A DNA stretch of 22,600 nt, taken from assembly GCA_023424965.1 (NCBI GenBank), contig JAFADI010000033.1, forward strand, positions 1 through 22,600, in the 5' to 3' direction. Positions 7,701 to 12,965 of this stretch are shown piece after piece. The notes under the pieces are model-generated. The model made no database searches. It was not told the DNA's origin and was given only the letters and a program-made list of their open reading frames with translations. This DNA comes from Bacillota bacterium. Lineage in GTDB: Bacteria > Bacillota > Clostridia > Acetivibrionales > JAFADI01. Numbering within the stretch: the stretch's first letter is position 1; every line of letters begins with the position of its first letter. A program made the position numbers and the translations under genes.

Positions 7701-8268
7701 TGTCAATCTTTTTGTAATGGACACGGAGGTATACTCCAACACCGGAGGCCAATCTTCCAAGTCCACGCCCACCGCTGCGGTGGCCAAATTTGCAGCGGCA
7801 GGGAAAAAGATAAGGAAGAAAGACCTTGGCATGATGGCCATCAGCTACGGCTATGTCTATGTTGCCCAGATTGCCATGGGAGCCAATATGAACCAGACCA
7901 TAAAGGCCATGGCGGAAGCTGAAAAATACAAGGGGCCTTCCCTGATCATCGCCTATTCGCCCTGTGTGAGCCACGGGATAAAGACGGGGATGGGGACGAG
8001 CATTTTCCAGGAAAAGAGGGCGGTGGAAGCAGGCTACTGGCATTTGTACAGGCACAATCCCATGCTGAGGGAAGAGGGAAAGAATCCTTTCCTGCTGGAA
8101 TCCAAAGAGCCTGCGGCTCCATACAAGGAGTACATTGGCGGAGAAGTGCGCTATTCACAGCTCATGAATGTTTTCCCCGATATTGCCGCCCAGATGTTTG
8201 ACCTGTCTGAAAAGCATGCCAGGGAAAGGCATGAGACCTATAAAAGGCAGGCGGAAATGAAATACTGA
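4747..8268 (+). CDS. nifJ: pyruvate:ferredoxin (flavodoxin) oxidoreductase
   Basis: A 1173-residue one-chain PFOR, the usual length. It oxidises pyruvate with CoA to acetyl-CoA and CO2, reducing ferredoxin, in the cytoplasm: the central step of clostridial pyruvate catabolism. In order: the pyrimidine-binding domain with YPITPSSPMAE near the N-terminus, the transketolase C-like domain, the gamma domain (GLGSDGTVGANKTAIKIIG at about 420), the EKR linker, and a two-cluster ferredoxin domain (CIQCGRCSYVCP from Cys688; CTGCGNCADVCP from Cys744). The TPP-binding domain follows, with the proximal cluster ligands CPGCGET (Cys811, Cys814), the GGDGWAYDIG motif at 963 and the fourth ligand in SPCVSHG (Cys1073). 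All expected cluster ligands are present. The ATG at 4747 has AAAAGGAG upstream. The gene stands alone, divergent from the glycosyltransferase, with a strong terminator. Confidence 0.98.
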   Translation: MAKIETMDGNQAAAYASYAFTEVAAIYPITPSSPMAEGVDEWSSHGMKNIFGQQVKVVEMQSEAGAAGAMHGSLQAGALTTTYTASQGLLLMIPNLYKMAGELLPGVLHVSARALATHALSIFGDHQDVMACRQTGAAMLASSNVQEAMDLGCLAHLSAIKARMPFIHFFDGFRTSHEYQKIHVLEYDTLSKLVDHHAIREFRDRALNPEHPVARGTAQNPDIYFQGREAANKFYDRIPGIVEGYMQEIKRVTGREYRLFDYYGAPDAEHVIVAMGSVCDTIDETIDYLRGKGEKVGAVRVHLYRPFSEKHFMAVLPETVERIAVLDRTKEPGATGEPLYLDVSKLFYSRQNRPLIVGGRYGLGSKDTRPSQIMAVFENLKGEQPRDGFTIGITDDVTNTSLPEKDGIETTPEGTISCKFWGLGSDGTVGANKTAIKIIGDNTGLHVQGYFSYDSKKSGGTTVSHLRFGKKPLRSPYLVYNADYIACHNKSFLYNYDILKGLKAGGTFVLNCPWRREELEENLPAGIKSYLAKNGIRFYILDAIKIASEIGLGNRINMVMQAAFFKLAEVIPEEEAVNYLKKSIEKTYGKKGDKIVEMNKTAVDRGIGALEKVEIPAAWAEAGEEEPPVGNEPEFVKRIQRKMARHEGDELPVSAFSGMEDGTYPLGTTAFEKRGIAVNVPQWQLDKCIQCGRCSYVCPHATIRLFLLDEGEVDKAPQGFKTKKAAGKGMEHLGFRVQVSPLDCTGCGNCADVCPTEEKALVMKAAEQEIEAEAGNWEYSMTVTAKDHLLDPYTLKGSQLVRPLLEFNGACPGCGETPYIRLLTQLFGDRMVIANATGCSSIWGASAPSIAYSTNAAGKGPAWANSLFEDNAEFGYGMYLGIKQNREKLAEFVEQAVKSDLDEGIKTAFREWLDNREDGDGSRAAAKKVLDLLENFDYRGNRLLEEILQRKDYLVKKSVWIIGGDGWAYDIGYGGVDQVLSSGDDVNLFVMDTEVYSNTGGQSSKSTPTAAVAKFAAAGKKIRKKDLGMMAISYGYVYVAQIAMGANMNQTIKAMAEAEKYKGPSLIIAYSPCVSHGIKTGMGTSIFQEKRAVEAGYWHLYRHNPMLREEGKNPFLLESKEPAAPYKEYIGGEVRYSQLMNVFPDIAAQMFDLSEKHARERHETYKRQAEMKY

Positions 8269-8280
8269 CAGCTTCATGAA

Positions 8281-8311
8281 AAAATAACACCGGGCAGCCG
8301 GTGTTATTTTT
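8281..8311. terminator. strong bidirectional terminator after PFOR
   Basis: A perfect 13-base-pair stem, AAAATAACACCGG (8281-8293) with CCGGTGTTATTTT (8298-8310), loop GCAG. T runs follow on both strands (TTTTT on plus; six A at 8279-8284 give T on minus). It ends PFOR and, reading the other way, the small minus-strand gene whose stop codon lies inside the stem. Confidence 0.92.
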
Positions 8312-8471
8312 CATTGGTATCCACATGTTCCTTGGCGTTTCTCACCTGGATTTCGGCTGGAATGTGCACGTTGGAAGCAGGCTTGATGGATTCCATGCTT
8401 GCCCAGGCGGCGGTATCATGCTTCTCAACGGGCATTCCCACGTGCTTTTCCTTGCAGCTTTTTTTTGCCAT
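8304..8471 (-). CDS. 55-residue DUF3787-like small protein
   Basis: Encodes 55 residues beginning MAKKSCKEKHVGMPVEKHDT and ending in a charged tail. The start ATG at 8469-8471 has GGGAGG five bases upstream, and the stop (TAA, 8304-8306) lies in the terminator stem. The sequence, with one Cys near the N-terminus and the centre AAWASMES...IPAEIQVRNAKEHV, matches what I remember of the short clostridial DUF3787 family, some members of which are annotated as spore surface proteins; that assignment is from memory and moderate in certainty. It is probably cotranscribed with the 109-residue gene that ends 13 bases upstream. No membrane segment or signal peptide is visible, and the molecular function is unknown. 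Confidence 0.8.
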   Translation of the reverse strand: MAKKSCKEKHVGMPVEKHDTAAWASMESIKPASNVHIPAEIQVRNAKEHVDTNEK

Positions 8472-8484
8472 GGCGGCCTCCCTT

Positions 8485-8814
8485 TTAGAATTTCTCCTTT
8501 AGTATCTCTCTTACCACGCTGACGTATACTTTGCCTTCCTTCTCTTCCAGCTTGGCGGCGATTTCATCGATAATCCGGTTGTCCGCCAGCAGTCGGGCCC
8601 TGATTCCGGATTTTACCGCAGCCAGCCCCGTTTCCGCGGTTTCAAAGCTGGGAAATACCCTTTCCTTTTCCAGGTCGGAGTACACAAAAGTGTTTACAGA
8701 CTGGCCTTTGACCCGGATCCAGAGACCGTCGCTGTCATATTCTACAAACCGGGCCTCTTCAATGGCACCGCTCATGAGATTGATGTAGTAAACCCTGTCT
8801 TTTGGCTTGAACAT
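8485..8814 (-). CDS. conserved-looking hypothetical protein, 109 residues
   Basis: I do not recognise this protein. The N-terminal half (FKPKDRVYYINLMSGAIEEA to about residue 45) looks like a small beta-barrel of KOW/SH3 type; the C-terminal half (about 55-109) is helical and highly charged, ending in VSVVREILKEKF. It is cytoplasmic, with no membrane segment. Two ATG codons occur, at 8820 and 8814. The Shine-Dalgarno AAGGTG lies one base before the first but seven before the second, so the second is preferred. It forms a likely two-gene unit with the DUF3787-like gene downstream, in a clean gap between PFOR and a tRNA. No function is proposed. Confidence 0.7.
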   Translation of the reverse strand: MFKPKDRVYYINLMSGAIEEARFVEYDSDGLWIRVKGQSVNTFVYSDLEKERVFPSFETAETGLAAVKSGIRARLLADNRIIDEIAAKLEEKEGKVYVSVVREILKEKF

Positions 8815-8870
8815 GCTCATCCACCTTCTTTAAATTGACGATGAACTTATTATACCTGATTTTTAGGCAT

Positions 8871-8907
8871 AAAAAATATCAAGGGTAAATTTTTATACCC
8901 TTGATAT
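8871..8907 (-). terminator. terminator of the tRNA-Val gene
   Basis: On the minus strand a perfect 12-base-pair stem, ATATCAAGGGTA (8907-8896) with TACCCTTGATAT (8887-8876), is followed by six T (8876-8871). It begins one base after the encoded CCA end of the tRNA. Confidence 0.93.
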
Positions 8908-8908
8908 C

Positions 8909-8985
8909 TGGTGGGCGATATTGGAATCGAACCAACGACCCCTTGCATGTCAAGCAAGTACTCTAACCATCTGAGCTAATCGCCC
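8909..8985 (-). tRNA. tRNA-Val (anticodon GAC)
   Basis: A 77-base tRNA on the minus strand including an encoded CCA. The acceptor stem is GGGCGAT with ATCGCCC. The D arm begins TAGCTCAGATGG. The anticodon stem CTTGC/GCAAG closes the loop TTGACAT, anticodon GAC, reading GUC/GUU valine codons. The T arm contains GGTTCGATTCC. The discriminator base is A. It is a single tRNA gene with its own promoter and terminator, not part of a cluster. Confidence 0.97.
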
Positions 8986-9002
8986 TTGACTGTTGCATTA
9001 AT

Positions 9003-9031
9003 ATTTTAATTGCATTATGGTGAACTGTCAA
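9003..9031 (-). promoter_or_regulatory. strong sigma-A promoter of tRNA-Val
   Basis: On the minus strand, consensus TTGACA (9031-9026), a 17-base spacer, then TAAAAT (9008-9003). The predicted start near 8996 gives a short 5' leader of about 11 bases for RNase P to remove. The -35 region is part of a longer inverted repeat (8983-8994 with 9023-9034). Confidence 0.88.
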
Positions 9032-9110
9032 GGGGAAAAAGAGGAATTTATGTAGGATATCAGTATAAAGCTTTGCCTGCCTGCAAATATTTAACAATAA
9101 AAACTTTTTA

Positions 9111-9139
9111 TTCATTTTTCCTGAAACAGGCATTATAAT
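9111..9139 (+). promoter_or_regulatory. possible promoter of the cation exchanger gene
   Basis: A perfect -10 TATAAT (9134-9139) 17 bases after a poor -35 (TTCATT, 9111-9116). The small palindrome CCTG-AAA-CAGG lies in the spacer. Only the -10 box is convincing. Confidence 0.45.
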
Positions 9140-9192
9140 AGTATGGATAACAAGCTTTATGCGACATCAAGAAAAGAGTGTGGATATAGACC

Positions 9193-10200
9193 ATGTGGAT
9201 AGACATTTTTATGCTGGTTTTAAGCCTGGTAATCATCCTTTTAAGCTGCGAGCTGTTTACAAACGGCATCGAGTGGCTGGGAAAGAAGCTCAATGTGGGG
9301 GACGGCGTGGTGGGAAGCATATTTTCCGCGGTGGGCACCTGCCTTCCTGAAACGATGGTGCCCATCATAGCCATCATGTTTGCCAATAATGGGAAGGACT
9401 CTGTGGATGTGGGCATTGGAGCCATCATCGGAGCGCCCTTCATGCTCAGCACCCTGGCCTTCTTCCTTTCGGGACTGAGTGTGCTGATTTTCTGGAAAAG
9501 ACGCAGGTCGGGAAGCGTAATGCATGTAAACGCCCGGATATTAAGCAGGGACATAGGCTTTTTCATTATCGTGTACAGTATAGGCATTGCGGCGTCCTTC
9601 ATAAACTCGGCGTCGGTTAAATACATGATTGCAATGTTCCTGTTGGCATACTACATCTATTACATAATCCTTACGGTGAAAAGCGACCACATAACCCATG
9701 GAGAGCTGGAACCCCTCTATATGGGGAGGTATTTGGGGGGAAGGTCCAATCTGCTGACCATCGTGCTCCAGATAGCACTGGCTTTGACGGGTATTATCCT
9801 CGGAGCCCATATATTCGTAGGCAACCTGGAAAGCACATCCGAGATCATCGGAATACCTACCCTGGTGCTTTCCCTGATCATCACTCCCATTGCTACCGAG
9901 CTTCCGGAGAAATTCAACAGCGTTATCTGGATAAGCAAGAGAAAAGATACCCTGGCCCTCGGAAATATCACGGGAGCCATGGTCTTCCAGAGCTGCATAC
10001 CTGTGGCCATAGGAATTCTTGCCACCAGCTGGCAGCTGGATATAAAGGCTTTGATGAGCGGCATTCTGTCCATACTGTCCGCCACCGTGACTTACCTGTG
10101 GATAAAACTCACAGGGAAGCTCACACCGGCACCGCTGCTGACGGGAGGAGCCTTTTACATCGCGTTTATCGCCTTTCTGGTAATGAGGGGCTTCCAATAA
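9193..10200 (+). CDS. sodium/calcium exchanger family (CaCA) cation antiporter
   Basis: A 335-residue membrane protein with about ten segments in two homologous halves. The alpha-1 repeat is GDGVVGSIFSAVGTCLPETM, with the conserved GT-x-x-PE core. The alpha-2 repeat reads LIITPIATELPEKFNSVIWI, with ATELPE in place of the usual GTSLPE, followed by GNITGAMVFQSCI in place of GN-x-x-GSN. The family exchanges Ca2+ (or other cations) for Na+ or H+ across the cytoplasmic membrane, and the two glutamates of the alpha repeats are the cation ligands; both are present. The altered alpha-2 residues leave ion specificity open. The ATG at 9193 has only a weak purine-rich stretch upstream. The gene ends five bases from the convergent DUF4363 gene with no hairpin terminator between them. 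Confidence 0.88.
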   Translation: MWIDIFMLVLSLVIILLSCELFTNGIEWLGKKLNVGDGVVGSIFSAVGTCLPETMVPIIAIMFANNGKDSVDVGIGAIIGAPFMLSTLAFFLSGLSVLIFWKRRRSGSVMHVNARILSRDIGFFIIVYSIGIAASFINSASVKYMIAMFLLAYYIYYIILTVKSDHITHGELEPLYMGRYLGGRSNLLTIVLQIALALTGIILGAHIFVGNLESTSEIIGIPTLVLSLIITPIATELPEKFNSVIWISKRKDTLALGNITGAMVFQSCIPVAIGILATSWQLDIKALMSGILSILSATVTYLWIKLTGKLTPAPLLTGGAFYIAFIAFLVMRGFQ

Positions 10201-10205
10201 AGCCT

Positions 10206-10601
10206 TTAAAAGACATTTTTCAGGGTAAAGGATTCTTTCTCGGGAATGTGCCTTATATACTGCCTCAAAACGGCGGTTTCTCCAAGGGAAAGGGGCTGGC
10301 TTTTTGAGGCAATAAAGTTTGAAAGCCTGGACAGGGAAGTGTCGATACTGTCTATTTCCGAATGGTCAAGAAGCACTGTCCACTTTTTCTGGGTGCGGTC
10401 CCAGAGCTGTTCCAGGCTTGAAAGCTCTTCTCCTGCCTTTTCCCAGTGACCGGAAGCTATATTGCTTTCCATGACTGTGATGTGATTTTCAAGTTTTTCC
10501 GAGCTTGAGCGCAGAAACGACACAGTGCAAAGGCCCGCGGCAATAATGACCGCCAGCAGTCCTGCAATTGAAGCTGTGACTTTGAAGGTGTGCATTTTCA
10601 T
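10206..10601 (-). CDS. DUF4363 family membrane-anchored protein
   Basis: A 131-residue protein with a single N-terminal membrane segment (about 9-31) and a helical, outward-facing domain containing the family pattern HWEKAGEELSSLEQLWDRTQ and WTVLLDHSEIDSIDTSLSRL. DUF4363 proteins are typically encoded next to DUF421 proteins in Clostridia, as here. Its first ATG (10601) overlaps the upstream stop in an ATGA, indicating translational coupling. A second ATG two codons later (10595) is better spaced from AAGGA and could be the real start. The function is unknown; it may be a partner of the DUF421 membrane protein. Confidence 0.87.
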   Translation of the reverse strand: MKMHTFKVTASIAGLLAVIIAAGLCTVSFLRSSSEKLENHITVMESNIASGHWEKAGEELSSLEQLWDRTQKKWTVLLDHSEIDSIDTSLSRLSNFIASKSQPLSLGETAVLRQYIRHIPEKESFTLKNVF

Positions 10602-11284
10602 CTTCCTTTTTTCGTCTCCTTTTCCTGGTAATACAGGTTCCCCTGTGTATCGATGCTGGCAAACAGCACGTCATGGAGGCTTGCTATGCCGAATTTGCCA
10701 AGCTGTTGCTTCAGCCAATCCTCGCCAAGCTTTGCCTTTTCCATATTTTTCACAATGACCTTCCCGTCGACGATGAGATCCAGGGGTAAACCCTCATACG
10801 GGGTGTTCAGCTGCAAGTCCTCCGGCACCACAGGCCTTTTCTGTGATTTGGGGATGATGCTGAGCTGCCCGTTTGTCTCCAGGATGGCGAATTCCACGTC
10901 TGCAATATTGGGAGTGTCCTTGATCCTCAACTGTTCCAGCAAATCGTTGAGGGTGTACATTTCCCTGCGCAGATTTTCTTCGATAACCCTGCCGTTTTCA
11001 ATCAAGACACTGGGCTTTCCGCAGATCACACCCCTTGCCTTGACGCTTTTGAGGGAAATAAAAGACAAAACCAATTGGGCGATCAAGAGTGTCAGGATGG
11101 GGATGATGCCGTTAACCAGAGGAATGCCGGTATCCTGCATAGGCACGGCGGCCAATTCCGATATCATGATGGCTACGGCCAGTTCAAAGGGCTGCAGCTG
11201 CCCGATCTGGCGTTTTCCCATGATTCTCATGACGATTATTACGAGGGCATAAAGTATCAGAGTCCTGATAAATATAATTAGCAC
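10598..11284 (-). CDS. DUF421 (YetF-type) membrane protein
   Basis: A 228-residue protein with three N-terminal membrane segments (to about residue 75, including MRIMGKRQIGQLQPFELAVA) and a cytoplasmic or outward soluble domain containing the DUF421 signatures GKPSVLIENGRVIEENL and LHDVLFASIDTQGNLYYQEK. Relatives in Bacillus (YetF, YdfS and the 2Duf protein of heat-resistant spores) have been tied to spore inner-membrane properties, so a sporulation role is possible in this spore former; that is inference by family. The start is GTG at 11284, with AAGGA seven bases upstream. It forms a two-gene operon with DUF4363. Confidence 0.9.
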   Translation of the reverse strand: MLIIFIRTLILYALVIIVMRIMGKRQIGQLQPFELAVAIMISELAAVPMQDTGIPLVNGIIPILTLLIAQLVLSFISLKSVKARGVICGKPSVLIENGRVIEENLRREMYTLNDLLEQLRIKDTPNIADVEFAILETNGQLSIIPKSQKRPVVPEDLQLNTPYEGLPLDLIVDGKVIVKNMEKAKLGEDWLKQQLGKFGIASLHDVLFASIDTQGNLYYQEKETKKGR

Positions 11285-11509
11285 GTGATCATCCTTCTCT
11301 ATTTTTATTAAATCAACGCATAAGCATAATTATATTGTATCGTATTGTACTCTTCTTATTCATCATGTGTCCCGGTACCGCATAATTAAGAAAACGGCAG
11401 CTAGAGAAAGTTTGCCTGAGCAAAAAAGAAGTATTTCAAAAACGCCTTCTCCGGACATGCTACATAAGTCAATATGAAGCTTGATGCCGCTATACATGGT
11501 ATATAGAAA
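11285..11509. other. AT-rich intergenic stretch without a recognised gene
   Basis: This divergent region separates DUF421 from the potassium-uptake operon. It contains the eight-base palindrome CGGTACCG (11373-11380), a TATAAT on the minus strand near 11330 without a good -35 that may serve DUF421, and no coding region I can support. The structured part nearer the potassium operon is described separately. Confidence 0.5.
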
Positions 11510-11518
11510 TGATATAAT
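11510..11518 (+). promoter_or_regulatory. candidate distal promoter (extended -10) of the potassium operon
   Basis: TGATATAAT (11510-11518) is an extended -10 (TG-n-TATAAT) without a clear -35. If used, transcription starts near 11525. The leader of about 140 bases would contain the second and third hairpins in full but only the 3' arm of the first. Confidence 0.4.
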
Positions 11519-11635
11519 AACCACTGAAATGATTGGCGCGGTTATTATAGAATTAACGCGCGTGCAAGATTTTCGGCGCTGCCGAAATGCACTTGCGCAA
11601 TTATACCCTAAACCTTTTCATGTTTATGGTATAAT
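11513..11635 (+). ncRNA. candidate structured leader: three consecutive hairpins before the potassium operon
   Basis: Three inverted repeats follow each other. P1: TATAATAACC (11513-11522) with GGTTATTATA (11540-11549), ten perfect pairs, 17-base loop. P2: GCGC (11558-11561) with GCGC (11595-11598), GTGCA (11562-11566) with TGCAC (11588-11592), and TTTCGGC (11571-11577) with GCCGAAA (11581-11587), 16 pairs with two bulges and a three-base loop. P3: ATTATACC (11600-11607) with GGTATAAT (11628-11635), continued by TAAAC with GTTTA, 13 pairs with one mismatch and an eight-base loop. No T run follows, so P3 is not an ordinary terminator. These could be an RNA regulatory leader or, because -10-like boxes lie in P1 and P3, DNA operators. 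I do not recognise a known riboswitch class. Confidence 0.45.
11627..11635 (+). promoter_or_regulatory. candidate proximal promoter (extended -10) of the potassium operon
   Basis: TGGTATAAT (11627-11635) is an extended -10 lacking a recognisable -35. Transcription would begin near 11642, giving a leader of only about 23 bases before the ATG at 11665. The box coincides with the right arm of hairpin P3, so a protein bound to that dyad would block it. Confidence 0.5.
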
Positions 11636-11664
11636 GGAGGATATTATGTTTTTGGGAGGATGCC

Positions 11665-12279
11665 ATGCACATAATCATTATCGGCTGCGGCAAAGTGGGG
11701 TCCAGATTCGCCCAGGTGCTGTCGCAGGAAGGTCATGACGTCGTAATCGTTGATAGTGACAGCAAAGCCTTTGCCATGCTGGAGGATAGCTTCAACGGGA
11801 TCACCATTACCGGGGTTCCCATCGACCAGGATGTACTGAAGAAGGCGGGGATAGAGACTGCGGATGCGCTGGCCGCAGTAACCCCCGACGACAATGTGAA
11901 CATTATGGCCTGCCAGATTGCGAAGGAAATATTCAAAGTGCCCAGGGTCACCGCCAGAATCTACAATCCGGAACGTGAGCAGGTATTTCACCAGTTCGGG
12001 CTGGAAACCATTTGTCCTACCAATATCACTGTGGATGTCATCCGTTCCATCGTGCTGGGAGAATCCCACGTTTCCCGCCATACCATAGGGAGCAATGTGT
12101 TTTCCTTCAAATACCGGGAGCTTCCGGAAGAGGCGGAAGGATCGAAAGTTTCCGGCATAGAGCTCAAGGAAAATACAGCCATCTTCGGCGTCATTCAAAA
12201 GGGTGATTTTGCTTTTGCCACTCCCGATATGCGGCTGGAGAAGGGCGCTGTACTTGTGATAAGCGAAAAAGTGGATTAG
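11665..12279 (+). CDS. potassium uptake regulatory subunit, TrkA/KtrA type (first RCK protein)
   Basis: A 204-residue cytoplasmic gating subunit. The RCK_N Rossmann domain occupies residues 1-120, with the nucleotide loop GCGKVG (7-12) and an acidic residue ending beta-2 (IVD30). A short RCK_C ligand-binding domain occupies about 130-204. RCK rings bind ATP/ADP or NAD(H) and open or close the KtrB/TrkH channel; RCK_C in some Firmicutes binds cyclic di-AMP. GGGAGG (11654-11659) precedes the ATG at 11665. It is the first gene of a three-gene operon; a second, different RCK gene starts 13 bases after its stop. Confidence 0.93.
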   Translation: MHIIIIGCGKVGSRFAQVLSQEGHDVVIVDSDSKAFAMLEDSFNGITITGVPIDQDVLKKAGIETADALAAVTPDDNVNIMACQIAKEIFKVPRVTARIYNPEREQVFHQFGLETICPTNITVDVIRSIVLGESHVSRHTIGSNVFSFKYRELPEEAEGSKVSGIELKENTAIFGVIQKGDFAFATPDMRLEKGAVLVISEKVD

Positions 12280-12292
12280 GAGGACAGGGGCC

Positions 12293-12952
12293 ATGAACAT
12301 CGTAATTGCCGGGGGAGGAAAAATAGGATACTATCTGGCCAAGACACTGATGCCTTATAAACACAAGGTGAGCATCATTGAGATAAAAAAAGAGCTCTGC
12401 GAGAAAATAGCCAATGAGCTCAATGTTCCCGTCATGCACGGTGATGGCACCAGGCTTGACGATCTTGCGGATTCGGGAATACGTGCTGCCGACATCTTTA
12501 TTGCCGTGACAGGCAGGGATGAAGAGAACCTCATTGCCTGCCAGCTGGCCAAGAAGAGCTTTGGAGTCAAAAGAACCATTGCCAGGGTCAACAACCCTAA
12601 AAACATCCAGGTTTTTGAGACTCTGGGTGTGGATATTGCTGTCAGCAGCACGTCAATTATTGCCGACCTCATTGAACAGGAGGTTGACTATTCGGGAATG
12701 AAGACCCTCATGAAGCTTGAGACGGGAAAGGTCGTTTTAAGTGAGATTGCCATTATGGAAACTTCTCCTGTCGCGGGGAGGAGCCTGAAAGAAATAGAAT
12801 TTCCGAGGGATTGTATCCTTGTTTCGGTGATCAGGGGCGAAGAGGTCATCATACCCAACGGTTTTACGGTTCTCAAGAGCGGCGACTATGTGATTGCCGT
12901 TTCCTCCAGGGAGAAGCAGCAGGAACTGAAGCGGTACTTTATAGGAGCATAA
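12293..12952 (+). CDS. potassium uptake regulatory subunit, TrkA/KtrA type (second RCK protein)
   Basis: A 219-residue RCK protein: an RCK_N domain with GGGKIG (7-12) and Glu30 at the end of beta-2, then RCK_C (about 135-219), ending in a short basic tail. It differs clearly from the first RCK protein: the loops and the C-terminal ligand pocket share little sequence, so this is not a recent duplication. AGGAGG lies just before the ATG. It sits between the first RCK gene and the channel gene, consistent with both RCK proteins serving the same channel, possibly as a mixed ring or as alternative sensors; that is inference. Confidence 0.93.
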   Translation: MNIVIAGGGKIGYYLAKTLMPYKHKVSIIEIKKELCEKIANELNVPVMHGDGTRLDDLADSGIRAADIFIAVTGRDEENLIACQLAKKSFGVKRTIARVNNPKNIQVFETLGVDIAVSSTSIIADLIEQEVDYSGMKTLMKLETGKVVLSEIAIMETSPVAGRSLKEIEFPRDCILVSVIRGEEVIIPNGFTVLKSGDYVIAVSSREKQQELKRYFIGA

Positions 12953-12965
12953 GAGGTGGAGCGGC

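Noticed and set aside
9541..10197. Open frame of 218 codons antisense to the cation exchanger
   Set aside because: Very rich in Gly, His, Tyr and Gln with no hydrophobic core or start signal; mirror image of a membrane protein gene.
11285..11664. Cyclic di-AMP (ydaO) riboswitch before the potassium operon
   Set aside because: The gene context invites it, but the conserved core segments I would expect are not readable in the leader; the hairpins found are of a different form.
12293..12952. Second RCK gene as a recent tandem duplicate of the first
   Set aside because: Beyond the Rossmann pattern the two proteins differ throughout, including their C-terminal domains.
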